Below are positions 1 to 55,869 of a stretch of DNA of 64,000 nucleotides, piece by piece. The position numbers were made by a program, and so were the translations under genes. The notes beneath the pieces are model-generated. The model was not told where the DNA came from. It ran no database searches and worked only from the letters and a program-made list of their open reading frames with translations. Numbering within the stretch: the first letter of the stretch is position 1; the number at the start of each line of letters is the position of its first letter. Where the stretch lies: contig OY829662.1 in the NCBI GenBank assembly GCA_963691815.1, positions 15,504,411 through 15,568,410 of the forward strand, in the 5' to 3' direction. This stretch comes from Echiichthys vipera. Its lineage: Eukaryota; Chordata; Actinopteri; Perciformes; Trachinidae.

Positions 1-2270
1 TCTTTTTTTCAATAATCCACCTGTAAGAAGAGGGCCTGGTTCCAAACAGCTGTGTCTCTCTGGTGTTCCAATTTGTTGTACTTTCAGGCTTGTTCAGCAA
101 ATGCTGCACCCATTTTAAGACTTCCTTGTTCTTAAGATAGCCAGTAACAACCAGCTTGTGCATACATACTGTATATCATTTGGCCCAGTGCTATCTGTCA
201 CCCACACAGACCTCCGTGCCCTGTTGCCATATCCTGAGTATCCTCAACTGGCAGCAGACTATTTCCTTGCAGGTGCTGCGGTTTAGAGACTCCCTGATGG
301 AGCGACATGCCTCAACAGAAGGAGTTAACCCTGTGGTCACCAGAAGTGCTTAAAGAGATCTCATTCTCGTGGCCTTCAACATGCACCCACTTTCTGGCTG
401 GCAGGATTTGTAGGAATTCATTAGCTGACATGAAGCAATGGCAGGAGGAAGTGAGCCAACTGACAGAATCATATTCAAGTGACACAGCGGCTGTGGTGTC
501 CACTGCTCTCTAATGAGGGCCTGTGAAGTGAGAGGCTGAAATGATTTTAAAGTGCAATGGACATATGGTGCTGCTGATATGGCGGCCTTAGTGCATTTGG
601 TTGTTAATGCGTATGTGTCTGTGAGTCTGTGCATGTGTGTATTACAGTGCCAGAATGTTTTCCCATATGCTTTCTGTGTGTGTTTAAGAGAGATGAGAGA
701 ACACTTTGTAGTCATGTTTGCTGACAGGAAGTGAGAGATTCTTGCACACGTCCAAATCATCTGTTCTTTTCTTTGCCTCAACAGTTTTGTTCAGTTGTTC
801 CTTTCCTTCTTTTTCTGTTCCTGTGAATATGGAGTGTTTGTTTTTCTTTCATGTGCCCTATCTCTTCTTTCACATCGTTCTCCTCTTGCTTATGCCCTGC
901 CTCATCCTTGACTGGTTCTCTGACAGAGGAGAAATCGTGCATACAGCCCCCTTACTGTGTCCTGTTTGATCCAGTCTCCTTGCCAATCCTGCACCACTCC
1001 CAAAGGAGGAAGGCAAGCCTTGTTCGCCTTTGATCCAGCAACAAATTAGTGGCAAATGAAAACAAATGAAAAAGGCAGCTCTGAATTTAGCAGGATAGAG
1101 AATTAGAAAAGATTAATTTTACGCTTGTAACAGCTCTAGTGTTTTCTTCTTATGTGAGTTTCTGTAATGCAAGTATGAAACATCAGAAGTGTATGGGATG
1201 CTGATGTCTGTCCCTAGTTGCTGATGCTGAGTGTCATATCAAACTGTTTCTCAGACATTTTGATGAGGCAAACTGTTTGGAATTCCCCGAAGTCATTAAT
1301 ATGTAGAAATTACGCTTAAACACTTCATGGCGCCGGACCGCAATCTATAGTATTCAACACACATCTGGCTTCCAGAAATTCAGTTAACTCCCTTCCCCTC
1401 AGGCTTCTAAGGCTCTGTGTTTCTGATCACTGATGCTTCAAGAAGCTTTCTGTGGGAGTAGTTGGAGATGCTTCCCGTGGAATTGCAATGAGCAGGCAGC
1501 TGAGGGGCTGACTTCTTTGTAGTGTCCCCTTACATGTCATCCGCCTCTTTATCCAACTTTATGGGCCTCAGAAAAGTTTTATCATTGTCATCAGTCACAT
1601 GCACATGCACATTTTAGTAGAGGCCACAGCAGTAAGCTTTCCTTCCAAAGCCATCTGTAGAGTCTTGAAAACAATATGCTGCTACTCTCAGTGACATCGT
1701 GACCTGGCTCATATTTCAACTTCTCTGAACCTGCCAAGTGTCACTAAGCTGCAAACACAGAAGCCCTCAACTTGTTGAGAATTTCTTTCAAGTGTCACTC
1801 AGAAGCACAAATGAACAGAACTTCTAAAGGAGCATGTGAACCTGTCTTACACACGGTATATGTAGCGATACACTCCATAATAGCTGCCTTAATGTTATGA
1901 TGTCTGAGAGACTAAATGATGGCTTGGGTTGAAACTTGAATGGGCTTGGTCATGTGTACGCTTGCATGTTTATATCGAGGTAATCCTCTGTGTCTGGGGT
2001 ATGCATTTACCTGTGAAACTGTCTGTGTTCATTTGTGATTGTATTTGTCATTGTGGTGGTGTGTTATAGTGCATGCTCATGAGGAGATAGTATCTAGTAT
2101 CTCATCTACAAGGATAAACAGATGAGAAAAGATCCTTCAACATTAGGATATTTTGAACCCTCACCCCACTTCTTAGAGAGTTTAGTGATTAGAAATGGTG
2201 TCAGACTGGTCTAAGGACCAATGTTAGGCATGCAGTGGAGATTATGTTAAGGGAGTGGATTTACTTTCAT

Positions 2271-2770
2271 AATAATAATAATAATAATACATTTTATTTG
2301 TTGGCGCCTTTCAAGCACCCAAGGTCACCTTACATGTTGAAACAGAAACAAAGCAGACAATAAATACAATATCACATATAATTACATACACATATACAAA
2401 GAAAAGAAACAGAGTCGCTAGATAAATAAATAAGAAGGATAAAACGGTTATGGGGGGCAGCGACTCATACAGAGTAGGACAATTTCAAAAGGTGTGTTTT
2501 GAGGTGAGACATTAAGGTGTCAGTGGAGTCCAGAGTGCGTATTTGTAGTGGGATGAGTTCCAGAGTCGAGGTGCTGAACAGCTAAAAGCCTGAGCACCCA
2601 TTGAGGTAAGTGAGAATGAAGGGTTGGAAAGCAAGGCGGCAGATGAGGAACAGAGTGAACAGGGTGGGAAATAAGAATGTAGCATAGTAGAGAGATATAG
2701 GGGGTGGGTTATGAAGAGCTTTGAATTTTAGCAGAAGGAGTTTGTAATGTATGCGCTGTTGGACAAAGAA
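2271..2770 (-). mobile_element. L2-like LINE, 3' end fragment
   Basis: Read on the minus strand, the start of this stretch encodes VQQRIHYKLLLLKFKALHN, a close match to the C-terminal part of fish L2-type LINE ORF2 (known pattern: LHWLPV..RI.YK.LLL..KALH). The following bases, in shifted frames, still resemble the end of that ORF (a leucine- and serine-rich run ending in a lysine-threonine-histidine motif). The copy ends in an (ATT)n tract at 2271-2288, as expected of a LINE 3' tail. Frame breaks show it is dead. It is a 5'-truncated insertion in the inferred intron 1. The exact L2 subfamily is not determined. Confidence 0.6.
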
Positions 2771-3234
2771 CATCCTCCCAAATATAGAAGTACACATGTG
2801 TGTTTCTGTGTGTTTGTGTGAAGTATCTTTGCAGTTATGGGCCTTAAGGGGCAGGTGTTTTCTCTGTGGGCCAAGCAGCTTTTGGCTTGCTGGCCCATCA
2901 TGCTGTGAACAAACATGAACAGAACAAACTGTGGAGATTGAAGAATGCAGTGCTGATGTGAATTGGCAGGAAATGTGTAACCAGATGGCACCCGAATCTT
3001 GCAGCTTTAACACCATTAGTAACAACAGGCCATGACCCATATTCAACGAAGCACTCTGAACAAGTTACATTTTTTTTTAATATATAAGACTTTTGGTCAT
3101 TCACCATATAGTGGTAGTGTTTTAAATGTGTGCATTTCCTTCATGTAGTAAAAAAAGGGGGGAAAAATAGCCTATAAGCGACGTATGTGATTCAAATGTT
3201 ATCACCGGTGGAAATTAAGTCTCAGTTGTAAATG

Positions 3235-3500
3235 CGCCCCAGTTTGGAGAAGCAAGCAGGAGTAGCAAACCAGAAGCCAAGTAATGCAGCAGCAAAACGT
3301 ATTTTAGCCAGCTCAAGAAAGGTCCAATTTTCCCGCTGTACTTTGCCGTCAGACAGCCCTTTTCAGCTGGGAACTGAAGCCATTGTATCAATCTATGCTC
3401 TGTTCAAAGCCACCAGACTCCTCCAGTAATTTCACCTCGCAGAACACCTAGTTTGTGTTATTGTGACATTGGTGTTTTAAAGGGTTAGGTCAGAACTATC
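3235..3500. repeat. Dispersed repeat, copy 1 of 2
   Basis: The core TCAGACAGCCCTxxxx...CTGAAGCCATT (about 3349-3385) and the motif GTTTGTGTTATTGT...TTGGTGTTTTAAAGGGTTAG (about 3452-3488) recur in the same order and strand near 13351-13460. The two copies are diverged. I recognise it as an interspersed repeat but not its class. It contains no convincing coding frame. Confidence 0.55.
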
Positions 3501-4884
3501 CCTTAACTTCAAACATAGCCGATCATGTCCAGTTTAGCCTTGTAGTTAGAAGAGTCTGTAGATTCCCCACAGTCTAAATACGGTATATTATGTGAATGTC
3601 CGTGCATGGAAAATGGTTACAATCGTTGGTATAACATATGAAACTTGAAAAAAAGACTTGACCATAATTCACTTATGTAGAAGGCTTTGTCGGATCTACA
3701 GGAAACAAAGGGTAAATGGCTTTTCTTACAGGATGGTCTCTGTGGTGTCGTTTGTATGTAAATCCAGAACATTTCCTGTTGCTGGTCATCTCAGGTCCAG
3801 TCTTCCCTCTCACTGGCCATTCCACTCTGCGGTGCAGTTCAACATAAAAACTCAATAGCCACAGAGTTTCTTACACTGTCCATAACCTGTTTGGATGTCG
3901 CTGGTTGTCTTGTGTCTTTTAATGCCCACACAGATTAGATAGCATAATATTATAAATATTAATTATGTGGTATTACAAATAATTTTATATTTCAGGCTAC
4001 ATGCTTAAAATGAATTTAAGACTTAATGTTAGGCACTGTTGGTCGCTTTCATCATCTTAATAATATCCATGACTTCCTAACCCCACAGAATATGTTAAAA
4101 GCCATTCCCACCAGTCGTCTACATAACTGCTGACTTGACTTGCTCCTAAACTCTCAGCGATAACTCAAAGCAGACCCAACCACAAAGCACATTCAGAGCG
4201 ATAACTATCACTGCCTCTCAGTTTGCATACCTCCAGCCCAACAAATGTCTCCATGTTACAATAAATTTACCTTTCTAACACACTCTTCTTTGTTTTAATG
4301 AGCCCTGTTTACAAGGAAAAGAGCAAAGTGTTTGACAGATAAAATAATGCAGTGATTCAGAGAGGATTTTTTGACTAGGGCAGAGGTCCCAAAGGGCTGT
4401 TTTTCCCCCTCTGTGGGCGTTATAATTGAGGTACATATAAACAGTGTGTGCAGTCAGTGTATTAAATCGTATTTGGCTGTTCATGTGTTTACATTTTCAT
4501 CTGTTCAGAGCGTGTATTAGCTCTCCTCACTCATCGTGTTCTTGTCGACACACGGCAGTGACCCAGACAAAAGGTCACACCCACTGCTAATTAGATTAAC
4601 GCTGTTCTTCATAGAGCCCGGGAGAAACTGTCTGGATTTATTCAACATTTTATCTAGATCTTTGTCCTTATTAATCACCATATGTTTTGCAGTTTGCTGC
4701 ATTTAAAATGTTTTCTGAAAATATGTCCCCCCAATAGTACTTCTTACGGAGAGTGAAATTGCTTTTTCACCACTCATCTCAGGGTGTGGTCCAAGATGCT
4801 GTGGGAAATTGCCCAGATTCATTTTGGCTTCAATTCTTGTTAAAATCCCCCAGTTCCCATACACATCGTTTTTGACAGACTAGC

Positions 4885-4886
<2 letters not shown>

Positions 4887-4977
<91 letters not shown>
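4887..4977. repeat. (TG)n microsatellite
   Basis: This is an almost uninterrupted TG dinucleotide tract of about 90 bp in the inferred intron 1. Open frames across it are repeat artefacts. Confidence 0.97.
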
Positions 4978-4980
<3 letters not shown>

Positions 4981-5713
4981 TGTGAGTGGTATTTTTTCTG
5001 GGAGTGTAGGTGGTGTGATTCATAAAGAATGTCTTCAGAGACATTAGCTTTAGAAACACAGAGAAGACATTATGTCCATGTAAGACTGAAATGGTGTGGA
5101 GTTGTATGACCGCAGGGCATGGAGAGAATGTGTCACACTGCCAGAGAAGATACACAGATGTAGACTGTTTAGTGCCACTTCCAGGGGGATAGAGCATGAT
5201 CTGTGAGGTGGAGTGTTCAGCTCTTTTTTTGTCAGAATGACTGTGGACAGCACTGTTGCTGGGTAGACATGGTTGTCTCATAGGGGAAAAAAGCACAAGA
5301 AAAGGAAGGCAGGAATTCCAGATGTCTGTGAAATTGCTGGATGTTTAAGCCCCTTCCCATGTACTCTGACCTTTTGGAGTGATTGGAAAACACTCTGAGT
5401 CATCAGTCCTTAGAGGTTCTACGATGCTATTTCAAACATGTTGAGCCATATCTTGTTGGGACTGCATGCTGCACAGGCTAACAGAATAACCCCACCGAGT
5501 TCTGTCTATCAGTGGCAATCGGTGTTTATGCTCATTTGCTCTTACTGCTTTTCTTTAGAAGTAACATACTTTGACAGGCGAGGTAGGGACATGAATGATT
5601 ACCACAAAGCCTAATGAGATGAAAGCAAAGCCTGCTCAGGCAGTCAGTTCTGCAGGATAGGTAAAAAGGCTGTAAAAATTGTCAACTTAAGGTGACATAA
5701 ATGGATCCAAAGT

Positions 5714-5785
5714 AGAGATGCAACGATCCATTTTTTTCTGATCCAATCTGATACCGATACCCGGGCTGATCCGATCCTACTATTG
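5714..5785 (+). mobile_element. hAT-like terminus fragment
   Basis: The stretch begins TAGAGATGCAACGATCC and continues with GATCCAATCTGATACCGAT, the style of terminal sequence seen in fish hAT-type nonautonomous elements. No matching inverted terminus was found within the next 500 bp, so at most it is a solo end of a decayed copy. Confidence 0.35.
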
Positions 5786-6678
5786 AATGAATGAAGCGTA
5801 TACCTTGCCATGTTAGGGAAGGCATCAGGCTTGACATAAACATTTAGCCTTGTTAAATTAACAAATTAACACAGATATAAATGTACCTAATATCATTTGA
5901 ATTGAAATGACTAGATTAGTCAATAACAGAGTCGATATTCGATCTGGGTATTGTTTGTTTGCTTTTTGTACCAGGCTCTCAACATGTTTGTTTCTGCTCT
6001 AAAGTTGAGCCTTTTAACATGCGGATCTGTGGGGATTGACTCACTTTTGAAGCCAGCTCCAAGTGGCCTTTCAAGGAACTGCAGTTGAAATTTCTGCTTT
6101 GGCTTACTTTTTCAAGCCTGGGAGTTGCCGCTCAAGTCCAGCACGGGTTTTCCCCACGTTCTTCCAATCAGCTTGCCAAACTAATATTTCATTTTGCACA
6201 ATTGGGTGTTTGTTGCTGCCAATTATTCCTTGCACGGTTAACTGACAGTTCATTGTGAATGCAATCTCTTTTTTTGGGAGGAATTTCTGCTGCTTGTCTC
6301 ACATTTCTCCCTTTGGCATTGTTGCACATCTTGACAGTTCTCTGTTGTCTTCAGAGTGTCAGAGGTCATCAGTCTCCTGACAGCCCATAGCTTGAACATG
6401 TTTAGAATTGGGCAACGGTTATTTTAAAAAACTACTTGTGGTTGAGTCAAAAATGTACTTTATGTGGTTCATGGGGTGCACTGTCATTTTCATCTTTGAC
6501 TTGCTTGAAATCAAACATTTATGCTGAAAAGTTAATTTTGTTAGTTTGTTTCAAGACCATTTTGCCAGGTGCTGTTTTGGATGAGCTGACATAAACCCAA
6601 GAGTCTTGTTTAATTAGACTCATGTTGCTTCAATTTAGAACATTATTCAGAACATTGCCTTACGACCTCTCTTCCCAG

Positions 6679-6706
6679 AGAGTGAGAGAGCGAGAGAGAG
6701 CGAGAG

Positions 6707-6740
<34 letters not shown>
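6679..6740. repeat. (GA)n tract
   Basis: This is a purine-only GA/CGAGA tract of about 60 bp in the inferred intron 1. No coding content is seen. Confidence 0.9.
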
Positions 6741-6744
<4 letters not shown>

Positions 6745-8728
6745 CTGAACTATGACTAAAATACAAACTTTAAACTTTGCTAACCAAAAGGAAATTGATT
6801 TTCAGTCAAGGCCATAACATAGGACAAGCGCAGATAAAGACAGAGGCCCTTCTAATTCAAATTCAATTAAATAATACACAAGGATTAGGACTCAGGCATG
6901 ATGTACAGTTCAAAGTAACTGTTGTGAATGAAAAAGTGCTTTAACAGCAATGCAGATGCTTACATATTTAAGCTTTTACATACAAAAAAAAAGCACTCAA
7001 GCGTAGCATGTCTTGTTTTTTTTTGCTTCTAAAGTGGTAGCCTGATCAGAGCATGGAGTTTGTTGATACCAAAACATTCACTTTACTGGTCAACTTTACC
7101 AATATTGTTAAGTTATTTTTATTTTTTGATGCAACTATATCAGGCCAAAAGAAATTGCTTGATGTGAATATGAAATCAAAAACAATGCCAGTGTCCTTAT
7201 TCCTGCTCTAAGTGTGGTTGACTGGGCTGTGACCTTTTAAAGTCAATAGATACCTTATTCCTTGACATTTAGGTCTTGGTTCACTGTCATGATGACTAGA
7301 GTGGATTTGAAAATGATCCTCAATGACTGTGTGTGGATGAACATTTACTTGTGCGGGAGGTTTCTGTTGTTAGAAGTCACCAAATTGTTATTATTTGATT
7401 TACACTGCATGTTTATGACTATATAAATTCAAAACCTGAGCCCTAAGGTTTTAAATACCTTTAGATCTGGACCTAATGCTTTCCATTGTTGGAGCCTGGC
7501 TGTAATTCACAGCTTAACCTATTTACGGCCCTGTTGCCAGAGAAGGGGACAGAGAGGGCGAGCTCTCAAAGCTGCTTGGAATAAACGACCTCTGCTATGC
7601 AAATAAATCATGCCATAAAACGTATATAATGTGGTGTTTTCCTGCAAGCAATGTCGGAGCAACAGTAAACTCTTCTTACGTGTTTAATTAACAAGGAGAA
7701 TAAAAGGCGAGCTCTGTATGAGCGGCAGCATCCACAGGAGGCAATTTGGGTTTAGGATCCTCATTTGAGATGCCTGGAATGCTAAGTGCTGAGTTGCCCT
7801 GAACAGGCTCTCTCTAGCAGCTGGTGGGAGACTGGCTACACACAAAAATCTGATCCTGGCTAATGCTCATGGTAACACTTTATCAACAGAACATCTGATA
7901 ACATGACCAGCGGACTGCAGCCCAGGCTCAGTGTAATCAGACAGCTACATATTTACATGCACTTTGGGAAAATACCTGAAACAAGGGGAATTGCACGGGG
8001 AACAAATGCAACAATCTTACCCCCAATGGCATAACTGTTTCTATTTTCAGGAAAATGAGCTTCAAATGTTTAATACAAAACTAACTGACTTGTCAGGACA
8101 GATGTTTCAGCAGCAAGAATATATGAATCACTGATGCAATGCTTATTTGTGCCAGTGAAGTGTCCAAATTGTGATGAATGTGATGCGGACATATTGTTGC
8201 TCACTGGTGCAGGGTGAGCAGTGTGCAGGTGTCAGCTGTCAGGTGTGCTGCTGCAGGAGGATTATGGGTTAGGCTGTGTACCACCCCTATCCTATAATAA
8301 CACCCACAGAAGCCTGGCCACCTGCAGCCACATCTCAGAGGAGCCCATCTCTTCCGACTCCTAGGAAGCAGGAAGCTTCTACACTTTAAACCCAGCTTCC
8401 AGCCACACTAAACCCTGCTCTTCAGCTTGGTAACAACCAGCACTTAACTGAGCCAGACAACAAAGTGCTGTCACAGTGGCAGAGCTTAAGTGTTACACCG
8501 ACATGACTAAAAGCATGCTGCCGCAATCTTCCACAAGTTTCGTGCTATTATAAGTAGTTTCCAAACAAAGCTAGAAACAGGAATAAACAGAAAGCAATAA
8601 AATCTTGTTTAAAGAGATAGTATTAGCTACAGTCTGTGAACATGAAATAAAATAAACAACCATATTTCCTCTATCTGCTCTATAAGTCTGTGCAGATGGT
8701 TCATTTTTTTCTTTCTTTCCATTTGCAG

Positions 8729-48953
<40,225 letters not shown>

Positions 48954-49465
48954 CATCCTGCCAACAACAAACAACAGAAAAATACCCGCACAGCAAGTTT
49001 TCCGTGAAAGGAACTTGACTTTTACCGCTGCCCCAAGCAATATTTATTATATCATGTTCCTGTATGTGGTGGGTTTGTGGTATATTATTTAAGACTCTTC
49101 AGCAGCCAATGAAAAAGGTTCTATGGCTTTACAACAATACGAAGAATGGCAAGAAAGAGGACGAGTGGGAACAAAGCACATTTACCAAAGGGAAATATTC
49201 CAATTAGATATATTTAAATTTTTTGTGTTTTTGTTTTCTCTCACTGTTTGAGTGTGCTGCAATGATCCTCTAGAATAATGAGGACTGCACCACTTGAAGA
49301 TGACCACTTATAAACAAGACAGAAACGTCCAATGATCCCAGAAAGGAACAGTCCGTCATTCTGTGGTGTGGGCCGGTAAAGTGGGACTTCTCAGACCTTG
49401 GATGAACTAGTTGCTACCTAATGTTTTACAAAGACTGCGACTGAATAAATCAGAGACATTGTCGT
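48954..49465 (+). other. Likely col5a3 3' UTR
   Basis: Non-coding sequence follows the stop codon. The first canonical AATAAA downstream is at 49444-49449, so a transcript end near 49465 is plausible. Another AATAAA lies at about 51489, and fibrillar collagen transcripts often use more than one end, so the 3' limit is uncertain. Confidence 0.55.
49444..49449 (+). terminator. Candidate polyadenylation signal AATAAA
   Basis: This canonical hexamer lies about 490 bases after the stop. No transcript evidence is available. Confidence 0.5.
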
Positions 49466-53050
<3,585 letters not shown>

Positions 53051-53053
53051 TCT

Positions 53054-53275
53054 GCGGTGGTGTGGTGGTTAGCACTATCGCCTCTCAGCCAGAGGGTTCC
53101 TGGGGCCCTTCTTTGTGGAGTTTGCATGTTCTTCCCGTGTCTGCGTAGGTTCTCTCGGGGTTCTCCGGCTTCCACCCACAGTCCAAAGACATGCACGTGT
53201 TAGGTTAATTGACCTCACACCCAATGCCAGTTGGGATTGGCTCCGGCCCCCCCGCGACCCTGTTAAGGACAAGCG
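53054..53275 (+). mobile_element. tRNA-headed SINE-like repeat (interrupted by hAT element)
   Basis: The sequence starts GCGGTGGTGTGGTGGTTAGC, resembling a tRNA A box, and continues through GTTTGCATGTTCTTCCCGTG and CCACAGTCCAAAGACATGCA to GGATTGGCTCCGGC. This is the familiar order of an abundant teleost short repeat. Its tail continues after the hAT insertion (GATGATGGATGG at 54396-54410), so the hAT element landed in it. Confidence 0.7.
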
Positions 53276-53283
53276 GTTGATGA

Positions 53284-54392
53284 TAGGGATGTCCGATAAT
53301 ATCGGCCCACCGATATTATCGGCCGATATTGAGTTAAAAATGTAATATCGGGAATTATCGGTATCGGGTTTTTACATCCGATGTTAATTCTGTAGGCTTC
53401 AGCATTTCCGAGTGTACCTGAATGCAACACGGGCCGTTTACAGGCGCGTGCTTGATGACGTATAACAACAACAACACGCTTCACTCGTAGGTTGCTAACC
53501 GTGGCTAACAAGCTTCAGCTCTCCCGGTGCATGAGATGTCCGTGGTTTGGAAGTATTTCCAAGTGTCATCTACTAACAGTAAGTGTGCGCTTTGCAATGA
53601 CTGCAAGGCGTCGGTAATGAGAGGAGGAAACAAGGCGTCTTCCTTTAATACATCTAATTTGATCACCCACCTCAAGAAGATTCATGGGGAGTGATAAGCT
53701 ACATCTGTGCAGCAAAGTGATGGAAAGAAGCAACAGCCGACACCGAGAAAAAAAACTTTTTCTATCGTTCAGGATGCCGGATTCAACAAACGTGTGGAGT
53801 TCCTGGAGCCCCGTTATGTCTGTATAACGCCCAGGCGCAAGTATTTCTCAGACCAGTGTTTACCCGAATTGCACAGCATTGTTTACTGTCACGTCGAGAA
53901 GCTAATTTCTGGTGCTGTATCCGTTAGATCCACTACAGGTTAGCATGTTGAGCTTAACTGCTAATTTATTGATTGTATTATTTGCCAAGTTACGGCCGGT
54001 TACTCAGTCTGGAAAAAGAAAACTAAGTTTGTTTACTACTCTGGACTGAAGCTATGCATCTTCCTTGTTGTGATGTTGTCTGTAGTGTTGTTTGAGACAA
54101 AATATTCTCTCTAAAAACACAAACAAATAAATGAATGGCATTTTTTTCAATAACTTATTTTGTACAGACTGTTTACATTTGAAAAGCCGTGTTGCATTTA
54201 TGTTTGCATCCAGTGGGGCATCACAATAGAATTAGGCATAATGTGTTAATTCCATAATAGGTGATATGTGATGAATTTTGGTGTAAAAAGGCTGCATGCA
54301 TCGGTATCGGGTGATATCGGTATCGGAAATTAAGGGTTGGACAATATCGGAATATCGGATATCGGCAGAAAAGCCAATATCGAGCATCCCTA
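53284..54392 (+). mobile_element. hAT transposon, internally deleted, 1109 bp
   Basis: The ends TAGGGATGTCCGATAA and (inverted) TAGGGATGCTCGATAT match, and both termini are rich in ATATCGG words. An exact 8 bp target-site duplication GTTGATGA flanks the element (53276-53283 and 54393-54400), the size made by hAT transposases. Inside are a BED zinc-finger frame (53536-53695) and a transposase fragment (53707-53943). The catalytic region is missing, so it is nonautonomous. The exact duplication suggests a fairly recent insertion. Confidence 0.92.
53536..53943 (+). pseudogene. hAT transposase remnant (BED finger and N-terminal fragment)
   Basis: From the ATG at 53536 the frame reads MSVVWKYFQVSSTNSKCALC and on to SNLITHLKKIHGE, giving C-x2-C and H-x4-H of a BED-type zinc finger, then a stop (TGATAA at 53692). 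A second frame, 53707-53943, reads FSIVQDAGFNKRVEFLEPRY and KYFSDQCLPELHSIV, the segment that normally follows the finger in hAT transposases of the ZBED group. The frame change, stop codons and lack of the DDE and dimerisation regions show a broken gene. Confidence 0.85.
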
Positions 54393-55050
54393 GTTGATGA
54401 TGATGGATGGATTATAAAATCTTGAAACCCATCGACTATCTGTTTGACAACAATTTAGCCTCTGGGGGAACAGCTAATATTTCATGCGTTCCAGCTTAGC
54501 CTGAGTATATCTGGGCCAAGACTTCCTCTTCCGAGCGGCAGTCATTGTTTACCTTACGATTAACAACTTGAGGCATTTCAATAGATATCTGCATATAAAT
54601 GTGGAGAAATTATAACAGAACGCTAATGAAAAGCTAAATCGTCGTTCTGTGAGTGAATGACAGCCAATGCGTTCTGCCTCATTTGCTCTCCACACAGAAT
54701 GTTTACCTGCATGCAGCCAAAGCCTACTCAAACATGATTGGTAAATACTCCTCGGACTACAAACATAAACCAGACCACTTCTGCTACCTAAAACTCGTCC
54801 TGTTGCCTACAGATTCTACATTCCTATGCAGAATCTGTTTATAGAGATAACTGCTAATGTAAACCCATCATCTTACTGTTGCAGCTTCACATTAAAATCA
54901 CATAACTGGTACACACAACTATACAAATACACAACTTTTATTATGAAGTTCTCACAGGAAATGCAATGTGTTTGTCAGTGACCTTGACACCGACCGTTCA
55001 TCAGATTTTCATAATTTTTGTCATTTTTTGACAGTGGATCAGTTTGAAAT

Positions 55051-55323
55051 ATGGCAGGTAGTAATGGAACAGTCAGGAGCAGCTACAGAGAGCTATTAGA
55101 TGAGGAGCTGCAGGTGACAGGCTGCACACCTCCAACTTCTCCAAGAGGTAACCTGCCACTTTCACGTCCGCAGGCTCACTGTGTAAAGCATGAAATCAGG
55201 TCACTGTTACTCAGAGAAGGATGGGAAAAGGCTAATTATTGCCTGACTTCTTTAGTAAAACGACCAGAATTCTGGGACTGCAACTGCTATTATGACTGGC
55301 GTCACCGAATAAACCAGGACTGA
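55051..55323 (+). CDS. Hypothetical 90-residue open frame, unrecognised
   Basis: The frame starts in a fair context (AAATATGGCA) and reads MAGSNGTVRSSYRELLDEEL onward to YYDWRHRINQD. Composition is protein-like rather than repeat-like, with six Cys, but I recognise no family, no splice sites define it, and it lies in repeat-rich DNA 6 kb beyond col5a3. It may be chance or part of an unrecognised mobile element. Confidence 0.15.
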   Translation: MAGSNGTVRSSYRELLDEELQVTGCTPPTSPRGNLPLSRPQAHCVKHEIRSLLLREGWEKANYCLTSLVKRPEFWDCNCYYDWRHRINQD

Positions 55324-55816
55324 AATCTTAAGGATTGGCACTTTAATAGGTAACTTTTATTTTAACAGATGGTTTTACCTTTTTAATTTCATGTCAGTTA
55401 AACTTACACTAGTTGATTTTTGTAACTAAATAGGCCTGATCTCTGGAAGACACTACCCCTGAGGCTCTGTCTTTTAATGCAGTTTGGACAAGATTGTGAT
55501 CTTATAATGATATCTTTTATTGTATCTCTCCTGTATCTAGAGGGTAACACATCACACTCGATGCACTCTGATCTGCAAACATTATCTGTGTTAGACACAG
55601 AATATCTACCTTATAAGCTTTACCTTACAGAAATGAAAACGGTTTTCTCTCAAGCTTGGCCAACTCTGCATTGCTGTTCACTGCTATTCCATCAAGGATT
55701 TAAGCAGAGCTGTGGGTCTATAGTTGGCACTGATGAGCTACTCTTAGGCCCAGGAGTACATTAGTGAAACCCACAGGCAGGAGGATCCTTAGTTGCTGCT
55801 TATTGGAAACAAGATT

Positions 55817-55818
<2 letters not shown>

Positions 55819-55862
<44 letters not shown>
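55819..55862. repeat. (TC)n microsatellite
   Basis: This is a 44 bp pure TC tract in intergenic DNA. Confidence 0.95.
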
Positions 55863-55864
<2 letters not shown>

Positions 55865-55869
55865 AAATG

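Larger units (their letters stand above)
1..8728 (+). other. Inferred 3' part of intron 1 (no exon seen)
   Basis: No exon could be recognised here. The first recognisable exon (8729) opens with a split codon and already encodes the mature TSPN domain, so the signal-peptide exon should lie before base 1 and this stretch should be intron 1. None of the open frames looks like a cleavable signal peptide followed by a phase-1 donor. The stretch holds an L2-like LINE end, a copy of a two-copy repeat, a (TG)n tract, a (GA)n tract and a hAT-like terminus, described separately. The remainder is unremarkable AT-rich DNA. A short first exon hidden here cannot be excluded. Confidence 0.6.

Noticed and set aside
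718..969. Hydrophobic 83-residue frame as a candidate signal-peptide exon
   Set aside because: The hydrophobic run comes from a T-rich tract, no suitable phase-1 donor follows, and the composition does not resemble known V/XI exon 1.
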